Origin: Hydrocarboniclastica marina | GTDB taxonomy: Bacteria; Pseudomonadota; Gammaproteobacteria; Pseudomonadales; Oleiphilaceae | Length of the DNA stretch: 64,000 nt | NCBI RefSeq assembly: GCF_004851605.1 | Contig: NZ_CP031093.1 | Location: forward strand, 2,356,001 to 2,420,000 | Direction: 5' to 3' | Shown here: positions 7,727-18,602 of the stretch, in pieces | Layout: the number at the start of each line of letters is the position of its first letter | Numbering within the stretch: the first letter of the stretch is position 1 | Notes under the pieces: generated by a model | Databases searched by the model: none | What the model was told of the DNA's origin: nothing | What the model saw: the letters and a program-made list of their open reading frames with translations, nothing else | Translations under genes and position numbers: made by a program

Positions 7727-8804
7727 GGCGCAGCCTCCTGCGGCGCTTGAGCTCCGGTAATTTATGCAACGCGAGCAATACACCCAGAAACAGCACGTGC
7801 ACCCACCAGAGACCCAGCCACTCAGGCATCTGCTCGTTCGCCAGCGCATCCCGGGCCACGATCAAGAGCCCCAGGTACGCGATGTAGATCAACATGGCCG
7901 GCAGCAGGTGGAAGAAACGCCCCTGCCGGGGGTTCACGCGGCTGAGCCGGATCGCAAGCAGTGTCACCACCGGCACGATCAGCGGCAAGGCGATACGCCA
8001 GTGCAACAAGGCCCGCTCTTCAGGATCGTCTGAAGCCATGAGCTCAAACGTGCTGACCGCTTCTTTGATACGTTTCTCGCGGGCGGCCTGGTTTTGGGAA
8101 ATTTTCAGCCCGTAGGACTCAAACTCGACCACGCGGTAGTCGCGCTGACCCGGCTGACCTTCAACGCGCGTACCCTCATGCAGAACCAGGAACCTGCTCC
8201 CGGTGACATCGTCGATGATCTGCGTCCCACGTTCAGCCGAAATCAGGACCACACCGTCGCCCTCGGGCTGGGCAATAAAGACCCCCCGTAGCTCGCGCTT
8301 GTCATCGCTCAGACCTTCGGTGTAGGTCACCCGCCCGCCAGAGCTCAGACTCTGAAAGCGCCCCGGCGCCAGCATTTCGAACTCGGTCATCTTGTACTGG
8401 TCATTGAATATCCGCTGTACCTGCTGCATCCCCCACGGCGACAGATAGAGGCTCATGAAGCCTACTATGACCATGACGACGAGACTGGCACCCAGAGTCT
8501 GCCACATGATCTGGCGCTCACTGACACCGCAGGCGAACAGTACGGTCATCTCGCTTTCCAGATACATACGCCCATATGCCAGCAAAATGCCGATAAACAG
8601 GCCCAGCGGCAGTATCAGTTCGAGAAACCCGGGGAAGCGGTAGCCCATGATGGCAAAGAGCACATCAGCCGCCAGCTCCCCCTGGGCCGCTTCCGCGAGG
8701 TACTTGATGAAACGCCCGCTCATGAAGACCAGCAGCAGAATGCCGGAGACTGCGGTCATGCTGATCAGAACCTGGCGCGTCAGGTAACGAAAAATGATAA
8801 ACAA
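7719..8804 (-). CDS. lptF: LPS export ABC transporter permease LptF
   Basis: Partner permease of LptG. It has 361 residues: MFIIFRYLTRQVLISM begins the first helix, followed by helices near residues 50-115 with the coupling segment ESEMTVLFACGVSERQI, a periplasmic jellyroll domain (about 125-265) and three C-terminal helices ending in a basic tail (LKRRRRLRHA). It is first in a two-gene operon with lptG. The lptB ATPase gene is not in this window, as is usual. It is divergent from pepA across a 336-bp gap, the same arrangement seen in E. coli and Pseudomonas. Confidence 0.95.
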   Translation of the reverse strand: MFIIFRYLTRQVLISMTAVSGILLLVFMSGRFIKYLAEAAQGELAADVLFAIMGYRFPGFLELILPLGLFIGILLAYGRMYLESEMTVLFACGVSERQIMWQTLGASLVVMVIVGFMSLYLSPWGMQQVQRIFNDQYKMTEFEMLAPGRFQSLSSGGRVTYTEGLSDDKRELRGVFIAQPEGDGVVLISAERGTQIIDDVTGSRFLVLHEGTRVEGQPGQRDYRVVEFESYGLKISQNQAAREKRIKEAVSTFELMASDDPEERALLHWRIALPLIVPVVTLLAIRLSRVNPRQGRFFHLLPAMLIYIAYLGLLIVARDALANEQMPEWLGLWWVHVLFLGVLLALHKLPELKRRRRLRHA

Positions 8805-9140
8805 GGGATTCCCTTACAGCACGGGTTACAGGTAACCGTTTTCCCACTCAGGGCCAGTTGCAGGTACGGTTCCGATAGTCAGCGTCCGGCAAAGGCGAGT
8901 TTTACCGGGGCAGACGCTGACAGGAGACCGTATTCTAGTTAACCTGTGGGCCTATTAACACTGTAAAGCCAGCGGTGCTTTTGTTCGCGTTTCCGGCGCT
9001 GGCGCAAACACGTGTGACCGAACTGATCCAACCGCCTCACCCGCGGGCTTATTCAACGGACTTATTTCGGCGGACTTTCTCAACAGATTTTCTCAACGGG
9101 CTTTCTCAACGGACTAGCTGACCCCCTTGCAGGAGAATGC
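8805..9140. other. Divergent lptF / pepA intergenic region
   Basis: This 336-bp gap separates lptF (minus) and pepA (plus) and should carry both promoters. I see no gene. Its right part (9046-9116) is a degenerate short tandem repeat, listed separately. In E. coli PepA also acts as a DNA-binding protein at its own promoter; nothing in this sequence proves or excludes that here. Confidence 0.5.
9046..9116. repeat. Degenerate short tandem repeat upstream of pepA
   Basis: The motif ttctcaacgg(g/a)ct recurs in direct orientation: attcaacggactt, ttctcaacagatt, ttctcaacgggct, ttctcaacggact, with spacings of about 13-28 nt. The last copy ends about 25 bp before the pepA start codon, so the array lies in the leader or promoter of pepA. 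Confidence 0.65.
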
Positions 9141-10622
9141 ATGAAATACGCACTGAACACCCAAGGCTTGATTGATTCCAAGGCCGACTGCCTCGTTATT
9201 GCCATTCCGGAGGACGGCGAGTGGCCCACCAGTAGCGCCGCTGCCGACCAGCAGATCGACGGGCAGTTGAAGAAGCTCGTCAAGAACGGTGACTTCAATG
9301 GCTCGCTGGGCAACACCTTCATGCTACCGCTTGCAGACGGCATGCCGTGGGAGCGCATTCTGCTGGTCGGTACCGGCAAGCTGAAGGAGCTAACCGTAGG
9401 CGGCTACCGCAAGCTGGTGGCAGCGGCGGTCGGTCGCCTTACCGACAGTGCCTGCAAGCACGCGTTGTTAACCCTCGCTGAGATTCCGGTTCTGGACCGC
9501 GATGAAGCCTGGCGCGTTACCCTTGTCACCCGCGTCGCCGAAGAGACGATTTACCGGTTCAGTGACTATAAAAGCAAGAAGCCGGCGAAGCAGCGCCTGA
9601 CGCAGATTACCGTCGATGTCAGCGGCAGTGACAAGCGATTGGAGCAGGCCCTCAAAGCAGGTGAAGCGATCGGTCACGGCATGAACATCACCCGTGACCT
9701 GGGCAATACACCGCCCAACATCTGCCACCCGGAATGGCTGGCCAGGCAGGCAAAGGACCTGGCCAAAAAACAGAGCACCCTGAAAGTCGAAACGCTCGGT
9801 GAGAAAGACATGAAAGAGCTGGGCATGAATGCGGCCCTGGCTGTGTCGGCGGGCAGTAAACAGCCCGCCCGTCTGATCGTGATCCACTACCAGGGCGGCA
9901 AGAAGGGCGATCAACCCCATGTGCTGGTGGGGAAAGGCATCACCTTTGATACCGGCGGCATCAGTCTCAAGCCCGGCGAGGGCATGGACGAGATGAAGTA
10001 CGACATGTGCGGTGCAGCCAGCGTTTTCGGCACCATGGCCGCGTTAGCGGAGCTTAAGCCGAAGGTAAACGTCATAGGCGTCATCATCGCCGCCGAGAAC
10101 ATGCCTGACGGCGAGGCCACGCGCCCGGGCGACATCGTCACGACGATGTCGGGCCAGACTGTCGAGATCCTGAACACGGATGCCGAGGGCCGGCTGGTAC
10201 TGTGCGATGCCCTCACTTATGTCGAGCGGTTTAAACCAGCGTCCGTACTCGATATTGCCACCCTGACCGGCGCCTGCATCATAGCGCTGGGCAACCAGGC
10301 CAGCGCGGTCATGAGCAATAACGACGCCCTCGCGCAGAAGCTGGTCGCCCTGGGCGAACAGAATGGCGACCGCACCTGGCAGCTTCCTCTCTGGGATGAG
10401 TATCAGCGGCAGCTGGACAGCAACTTCGCTGATATGCAGAACATCGGCGGTCGTCCGGCCGGCTCGATCACCGCCGCCTGTTTTCTCTCACGGTTCACCA
10501 AGACCTACACCTGGGCACACCTCGATATCGCCGGAGTAGCCTGGCTTTCCGGGAAAGAAAAAGGAGCAACCGGCCGCCCGGTGCCTCTGCTAATGGATTA
10601 TGTGCTGAGCCATGCCAGCTGA
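9141..10622 (+). CDS. pepA: Leucyl aminopeptidase (cytosol aminopeptidase, M17)
   Basis: A di-metal exopeptidase that removes N-terminal residues from peptides; E. coli PepA also acts as an architectural DNA-binding protein in Xer recombination. The protein has 493 residues. The N-terminal macro-like domain covers about 1-160 and the catalytic domain about 185-493. Metal ligands are visible as K265 and D270 (GKGITFDTGG), D288 (KYDMCG), and D347 and E349 in the signature NTDAEGRL. It starts the plus-strand run pepA-holC-valS; holC begins 11 bp before the pepA stop codon. Confidence 0.97.
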   Translation: MKYALNTQGLIDSKADCLVIAIPEDGEWPTSSAAADQQIDGQLKKLVKNGDFNGSLGNTFMLPLADGMPWERILLVGTGKLKELTVGGYRKLVAAAVGRLTDSACKHALLTLAEIPVLDRDEAWRVTLVTRVAEETIYRFSDYKSKKPAKQRLTQITVDVSGSDKRLEQALKAGEAIGHGMNITRDLGNTPPNICHPEWLARQAKDLAKKQSTLKVETLGEKDMKELGMNAALAVSAGSKQPARLIVIHYQGGKKGDQPHVLVGKGITFDTGGISLKPGEGMDEMKYDMCGAASVFGTMAALAELKPKVNVIGVIIAAENMPDGEATRPGDIVTTMSGQTVEILNTDAEGRLVLCDALTYVERFKPASVLDIATLTGACIIALGNQASAVMSNNDALAQKLVALGEQNGDRTWQLPLWDEYQRQLDSNFADMQNIGGRPAGSITAACFLSRFTKTYTWAHLDIAGVAWLSGKEKGATGRPVPLLMDYVLSHAS

Positions 10623-11082
10623 GGCTCAGGCCGCGCAAGCCCGGCACTGGTTCTACCTGGTGCCGGGCGCCGATGACGAACGTCGCTTTCACACGGCTGC
10701 GAAACTGGCCGAAAAGGCCTGGCGACAGGGCCACCGCATCTGCATCTGTTGCAACGACGAGGCCCAGGCACAGCGCATGGATGACGTTCTCTGGTCATTC
10801 AGGCCCGACGCGTTTATTCCCCATCGCATCCTGGCTGATAACGGCATGACCTGCATCGAACCCGTAGGCATTCAGTGGGTGGACCCCTCACCCGCCGACT
10901 GGCAGACGGTGATCGTGCTGGGCGCATGGCTGCCGGGAAGCGCGGACCAATTTGAGCGACTGGCCTTAATCGCCAACGACGACCCGACGGTACTGCAGCA
11001 GGCGCGCAAGCAGTATCGCCAGCTCGAAGCGCTCGGCATTACCCCCAAAGTCCACGATACGCGCAAAACCCAAAGCCGCTGA
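10612..11082 (+). CDS. holC: DNA polymerase III chi subunit
   Basis: The chi subunit of the clamp loader, which links the replisome to single-stranded DNA-binding protein. It has 156 residues, near the E. coli length of 147. Recognisable segments are HWFYLVPGADDERRFHTAAKLAEKA at the N-terminus (shown in part: RHWFYLVPGA), DVLWSFRPDAFIPH in the middle, and IVLGAWLPGSADQFERL toward the end. The start overlaps pepA by 11 bp, which implies translational coupling. Placement between pepA and valS is the standard gammaproteobacterial order. Confidence 0.93.
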   Translation: MPAEAQAAQARHWFYLVPGADDERRFHTAAKLAEKAWRQGHRICICCNDEAQAQRMDDVLWSFRPDAFIPHRILADNGMTCIEPVGIQWVDPSPADWQTVIVLGAWLPGSADQFERLALIANDDPTVLQQARKQYRQLEALGITPKVHDTRKTQSR

Positions 11083-11222
11083 TTGCCGCTCCCGGCGTCT
11101 GTAGCACGGGACGGGGTTCGCCCGCTGCTGAGGCACATGTATAATTGCGGCCCTTCGGCACCGTCCATTGCGTGAGTGCTGCAAGGCATCGCCCCCAGAT
11201 TGAAACCTGACCGGAACCCAGC

Positions 11223-14075
<2,853 letters not shown>

Positions 14076-14097
14076 ACGCGCCTGGCCGACGCCGCCT

Positions 14098-14997
14098 ATG
14101 TCCGCCTCCAATATTGCTGATTACGGCATCATTGGCCCGGGTTCCATCGGTCTGTTATGGGCTGTAAAGCTGAGAGCGGCCCACAGCGTCGCCCTCTGGG
14201 GCCGCAGTGGCCCCGTGGGCCTTTCACTGGAGTTCATGCAGGGCGAGACTATATCAGAGTCGTTTACTTTTGAGCCCCGCGGGCAGGCACCCGGTACCGC
14301 CCTCGTGACGACAAAAGCGTACGACACGGTGCGAGCACTCGACGGCGCCATCAAACGATGGCGTCAGCCTCCCCGGGCCATCGTACTTTTCCAGAATGGT
14401 GTTGGCTCCCAGGATGAGGTGCAGCAGAGGTTCGATCACATCCCGTTGCTCGCTGTAAGCACTACAGAAGGGGCTAACCGCACAGCCGACGGAGCACTGG
14501 TGCATGCCGGCTCGGGCCTGACCCGCCTGGGGCCGCTAAATGCATCAGGTGCCGCCTGGGCTGAAAAAATCGGCGCTGACTTCTGTGCAGCCGGCTTCGA
14601 CACTCGCCTTGAGACCGATATACGCATAGCACTGTGGGAGAAGCTCCTGATCAATGCGGGCATAAATGCGTTTACCGTCCTGCTTGATTGCCCCAACGGT
14701 GCCCTGCTCGGCCATTCCTTTTTTGAAGACCGGTTGCCACCGCTCTGTTACGAACTCGCGGTCGTGAGTCAGGCCAGCGGTTACCCTGCCACCGCAGAGA
14801 TCATTGAGGCGCGCATCCGCACAGTCGCCGAGAAGACCGCCGGCAATATCTCTTCCATGTTGCAGGACGTCCGTAGCGGGCGCCCAACAGAGATAGATGT
14901 GATCAATGGCGCGGTAGTCAGGGCCGGCATCGCCCTGGGCATTGCCACGCCCGTAAACAGGATGCTGGCTGACGCGGTAGCGGCCAGGACGCGATAA
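14098..14997 (+). CDS. Ketopantoate reductase family protein (PanE/ApbA-like)
   Basis: Predicted NADP-dependent 2-dehydropantoate 2-reductase of 299 residues. The N-terminal dinucleotide-binding motif reads GIIGPGSIGLLWAVKL (residues 10-25), followed by the family's FQNGVGSQDEV segment near residue 100, the catalytic-lysine region LWEKLLINAGINAFT near 185, and SSMLQDVRSGRPTEIDVING near 255, all typical of PanE. It begins 22 bp after the valS stop. Many genomes have several PanE-like paralogues with unclear substrates, so the pantothenate role is probable rather than proven. Confidence 0.85.
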   Translation: MSASNIADYGIIGPGSIGLLWAVKLRAAHSVALWGRSGPVGLSLEFMQGETISESFTFEPRGQAPGTALVTTKAYDTVRALDGAIKRWRQPPRAIVLFQNGVGSQDEVQQRFDHIPLLAVSTTEGANRTADGALVHAGSGLTRLGPLNASGAAWAEKIGADFCAAGFDTRLETDIRIALWEKLLINAGINAFTVLLDCPNGALLGHSFFEDRLPPLCYELAVVSQASGYPATAEIIEARIRTVAEKTAGNISSMLQDVRSGRPTEIDVINGAVVRAGIALGIATPVNRMLADAVAARTR

Positions 14998-15102
14998 CGG
15001 ATCCTACACAGGACCCCGCGTACCAATTTAGATCAAACTGTATCTCACCAACGACTCCTCGCTGCAAACGCCAGTCTGCAGCCGGGTCACCAGGAGAACG
15101 AC

Positions 15103-15660
15103 ATGGGCAACCGCCTTTCCAAAATCTACACCCGTACCGGCGACGACGGTACCACCGGCCTGGCTGACGGCAGTCGGGTAGCGAAGAGTGCCTGGCGAAT
15201 CGAAGCGATGGGCACGGCGGACGAGTTGAATTCGCATGTGGGAATGTTGGTTGAACTACTGCCCCCGGCGGACGAAGCCCGGACTCTGCTACAACGGATA
15301 CAGCATCACCTGTTCGACCTCGGCGGCGAATTCGCAATTCCCGGGTCGGCACTTATAGGTCAGGCTCACATCGACTGGCTGGAGCAGGAACTGGACAGGC
15401 TCAACGCGCCGCTACCGCCGCTGAAGAACTTCATTCTGCCCGGGGGGTCACCCGCAGCGGCTCAGGCTCACCTCGCCCGAAGCGTCTGCCGGCGTGCTGA
15501 GCGCATCGTGGTTGGCCTGGCAGCAGAAGAAGAGAACAACCCACTGGGCCGCATGTATCTGAACAGGCTGTCAGATTTTCTGTTCGTGCTGGCCCGAAGC
15601 CTGGCCCGGCGGGACGGCGCCCGGGAAGTCCTGTGGGAACAGGAACTGGGTCGGTTCTGA
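15103..15660 (+). CDS. Cob(I)alamin adenosyltransferase, PduO type
   Basis: Transfers the adenosyl group of ATP to cob(I)alamin to make coenzyme B12. It has 185 residues. The N-terminal ATP-binding motif is TRTGDDGTTGLADGSRV (11-27), and the downstream signatures SVCRRAERIVVGLA (near 125) and MYLNRLSDFLFVLAR (near 150) are standard for the PduO family. No cobalamin biosynthesis genes or riboswitch are seen nearby, so the enzyme may serve salvage of imported cobamide. A hairpin follows the stop codon. Confidence 0.93.
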   Translation: MGNRLSKIYTRTGDDGTTGLADGSRVAKSAWRIEAMGTADELNSHVGMLVELLPPADEARTLLQRIQHHLFDLGGEFAIPGSALIGQAHIDWLEQELDRLNAPLPPLKNFILPGGSPAAAQAHLARSVCRRAERIVVGLAAEEENNPLGRMYLNRLSDFLFVLARSLARRDGAREVLWEQELGRF

Positions 15661-15669
15661 TCCTGTCTG

Positions 15670-15698
15670 GGCGGGCAGAGCTGTAAGCGCTGCCCGCC
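15670..15698. terminator. Hairpin in the convergent gap, possible bidirectional terminator
   Basis: ggcgggcag (15670-15678) pairs with ctgcccgcc (15690-15698) around an 11-nt loop. It fills most of the 42-bp gap between two convergent genes. There is no clear T-run on either side, so termination efficiency is uncertain. Confidence 0.5.
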
Positions 15699-15702
15699 GC
15701 GA

Positions 15703-17730
15703 TCATGTTCTGAACGTCTCGATGACTTTCTGCAGGGAGCCCGTAAGCCCCGACAATTCTTTTGAGGCGCCGAGCGTCTCATCCGCATTGCCGGCTGTTT
15801 CCCGGCTCAGGTCTGAAATTCTCTCGACGTTGCTGCTGATGTTCTTGGCGACAGCCGTCTGCTCTTCGGCGGCCTGGGCGATTTGCTGACTCATATCCAC
15901 TATCTGCGAGATGCTGTTGACAATGTGCCCTAGCGCATCTGTGACCCGCCCAGACTGGGCAACGGTTTCTTCAGTTACTTTATGGCTGTTGGACATGGCC
16001 TTGACGGCGCCCTGGACGCCGGTCTGCAAGCGACCAATCATGCCTTCAATCTCTTCTGTGCTCTTGTGGGTACGCTGGGAGAGGGAGCGGACCTCGTCTG
16101 CGACCACAGCGAAACCGCGCCCCTGATCACCAGCGCGCGCGGCCTCAATCGCAGCGTTAAGCGCCAGAAGGTTAGTCTGCTCGGCAATTGCCTTGATTTC
16201 GACCAGCACCTGGCTGATGGCGTTACTGTCGACACTCACTCGGTCGATTGTCTCTGCGGCGCTGCGGATCTCATCGGCCAGCCGACTGATTGTCCGCACT
16301 GTTTCATCGACCACCTCTCTCCCCTGGTCAGCCTGATCATCCGCCTGCCGGGCCGAGTCAGACGCTTTTTGCGAACTTTCGGCGACTTCCTGGACAGCAG
16401 CAACCATCTGCTGCATGGCTTCCGATATCTCCCGTGTTTCGTGCTCCTGTTTGGACACGGCTTCGTTGTTGCTGTGGGCGCTGTCGTTGACGCGTTGCGC
16501 CTGCATATCAACCGCGCCGGATGTGCCGCTGACCGTCTTGATCAACTCGCGCATGCGTGCCGTCATATTGTTGAATTCGCCGGTCAGCGCGCCTAGTTCA
16601 TCCCGATTGTCGAGATGTATGCTAACGGTGAGATCACCTGCCGCTACCTGACGGGCGGCCTGTGAAAAGTTCGAGATCGCCTGTTTCACCGAGACAAGAA
16701 AGCCGACGTAAACGTACACGACAACGGCCAGCACCAGCGCCAACAAGGCAAAGATCATGAAGCGCTTCTGCGCCTGAGCCGACAACCGGTCCTGGAGGTT
16801 GGTGCCGATACTACCGTAGAGGCTGTCACTCAGGTCGTAGAATGTATCGATGCGCTGACTGAGCTCGGCATCAAAATCGGCAGGTGGTGTGTCCAGGCGA
16901 AACGGCACAATAACGTTCTCGTCCAGATAGGCCTGGGCTGCGGGTAATGCCGCAGAAGCGGCCTCCAGCCTATCGGTGTGGCTGGCGGCAATAGTCGGTG
17001 CGCCGTCCAGAAGCACATCGACTGCGCCGCTGAAGGCCACATCGAGGCTGGCCAAACGGTCATACAGGCCATTCACTTCATCCGCCATACGCGAATCCAT
17101 CTGCCCCTGGTCGAGCGCCCAGATGCCGTAGACGCGCGCCAGGCCAAGCGCTGCGGTAGCCTCGAACACGGCCTTGGTGCCAAGCTCAAGTGCCAGCTGA
17201 TTCTCCCGGGACGGGTCCTGGCCCAAGCCGGACGTCTGCAGCAAAACCCGTGTCAGGGTGCGCCCCTTCTGGACCAACTGCGCGTAATATCTGAACTGCC
17301 CGTCCAGCGCCTGCTGATAGACATCTTCTGTGCGTATGACCTGCCATTCACTGCTGAGATCGGCTAACTGGGCCTGAAACTGTTCGGTACCGGTAAAGAG
17401 ATTTGGTCTTGCCTGCAGGCTGCTCAACATCGACTCAATTTCGGCCGCCACTTCATCGCTACGAGGTGTCATTTCGCCCATTCCCAGCGTGGCCACGGTC
17501 CGGTAGTCGCGGTACTGCTCCAGCAGCTGGTTCAGCCGGGACACGTCTTTGAGCGCCTCGAGGCCATCATGGGCGCCCTCAATGCTCGCAATGGCCTGGT
17601 TGGTCTGGTGCACCACCAGATACCCCAGCCCAGCAATCGGGATCAGAAACAGAACACTGATCAGGCTGAATTTGGAGATAAGATTCAGCCGATTCATCAG
17701 CAACACTGCTGGAGAAAGGAGACGTTTCAC
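15703..17730 (-). CDS. Methyl-accepting chemotaxis protein
   Basis: A 675-residue transmembrane chemoreceptor. TM1 spans about residues 20-41, an unusually long, mostly helical periplasmic domain spans 42-322, TM2 spans 323-346, HAMP about 346-398, and the cytoplasmic signalling hairpin about 410-675. The conserved tip, which binds CheA and CheW, is at about 513-550 ([20 protein letters not shown]). The ~280-residue ligand domain is long enough for a double four-helix bundle (HBM-like), but I cannot assign the ligand. There is no C-terminal CheR-tethering pentapeptide (it ends VIETFRT). It is a single gene, convergent with the adenosyltransferase gene. Confidence 0.95.
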   Translation of the reverse strand: MKRLLSPAVLLMNRLNLISKFSLISVLFLIPIAGLGYLVVHQTNQAIASIEGAHDGLEALKDVSRLNQLLEQYRDYRTVATLGMGEMTPRSDEVAAEIESMLSSLQARPNLFTGTEQFQAQLADLSSEWQVIRTEDVYQQALDGQFRYYAQLVQKGRTLTRVLLQTSGLGQDPSRENQLALELGTKAVFEATAALGLARVYGIWALDQGQMDSRMADEVNGLYDRLASLDVAFSGAVDVLLDGAPTIAASHTDRLEAASAALPAAQAYLDENVIVPFRLDTPPADFDAELSQRIDTFYDLSDSLYGSIGTNLQDRLSAQAQKRFMIFALLALVLAVVVYVYVGFLVSVKQAISNFSQAARQVAAGDLTVSIHLDNRDELGALTGEFNNMTARMRELIKTVSGTSGAVDMQAQRVNDSAHSNNEAVSKQEHETREISEAMQQMVAAVQEVAESSQKASDSARQADDQADQGREVVDETVRTISRLADEIRSAAETIDRVSVDSNAISQVLVEIKAIAEQTNLLALNAAIEAARAGDQGRGFAVVADEVRSLSQRTHKSTEEIEGMIGRLQTGVQGAVKAMSNSHKVTEETVAQSGRVTDALGHIVNSISQIVDMSQQIAQAAEEQTAVAKNISSNVERISDLSRETAGNADETLGASKELSGLTGSLQKVIETFRT

Positions 17731-17919
17731 GTGAACCCCAAGCGTTAGTCCGCACCACAGAAGAACCCTTCGACCGATACATCGAAGGCATGCATTGAAC
17801 CCGTAACCCAGGTCAGCTATTCGATGAGTCTAGGTCAGGGTTCGGGTTTTAGAAAGAAATCACCCCCAACCTGAACGAAGTCGCAGTGCCTGCCAGATAC
17901 TGGTCGTGGATCCGCTGCA

Positions 17920-18525
17920 CTATTCGGATTCAGCGGGAGCGAGCACCGCCAGTTCTTTTAGATAGTGCTGCCATTCGAAGGCAGGGCCAGGATCGGTTTT
18001 ACGGCCGGGAGCCACATGGCTGTGGCCGACAATACGACCTGCGGTGATTAACGGAAACAGCACCATGATCTGTCGGGTGACCGACGCCAGGCATGCGTAT
18101 TGAGCGGCTGTATAGGGACTGTCATCGGTTCCTTCGAGCTCAATACCAATACCGTAGTCGTTGCATTCTTCGACGCCCTCAAAGGAGGACCGGCCAGCGT
18201 GCCAGGCGCGATCCAGCAATGAGACGAACTGAACCAGTTCGCCATCACGCCGGATATAGAGGTGCGATGAGACCTTCATGCCGATCAATTGCTGATAGTA
18301 AGGGTGAGCCGAACAGTCGAGCCTGTTGCAGAAGAACTGCTCAACTGCCTCTCCGGCAAATTCGCCGGGCGGAAGGGAGATGTTGTGAATAACCAGAAGC
18401 GAAATATCAGTCCCGGCCGGCCTGCTGTTGAAGTTGGGCGAGGGAACGGCACGCGCCTGGGTTAACCAGCCCCGCGGCCGGGCTTCGGTGTCCGACCAGA
18501 AGTCTGCAATGAAGTCTTCGGACAT
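17920..18525 (-). CDS. ampD: 1,6-anhydro-N-acetylmuramyl-L-alanine amidase
   Basis: A cytoplasmic zinc amidase that splits anhydro-muropeptides during cell-wall recycling; its loss derepresses AmpC beta-lactamase in species that have AmpR. It has 201 residues. Zinc ligands appear as H47 (LLVIHNISLPPGEF), H168 (VGHSHVAPGRKTDPGP) and D178, with K176 matching the catalytic lysine. Further family segments are DRAWHAGRSSFEG (105-117) and YGIGIELEG (124-132). It stands alone between the chemoreceptor and the DUF1631 gene. The ampE gene that often follows it is absent here. Confidence 0.95.
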   Translation of the reverse strand: MSEDFIADFWSDTEARPRGWLTQARAVPSPNFNSRPAGTDISLLVIHNISLPPGEFAGEAVEQFFCNRLDCSAHPYYQQLIGMKVSSHLYIRRDGELVQFVSLLDRAWHAGRSSFEGVEECNDYGIGIELEGTDDSPYTAAQYACLASVTRQIMVLFPLITAGRIVGHSHVAPGRKTDPGPAFEWQHYLKELAVLAPAESE

Positions 18526-18602
18526 GCTGCTGCCTTAAGTCGTTCGTGTCGATACCTGACGCTGCTAACCGCATTCTGAAAACCACGCGCGACGGAAGCA
18601 AG

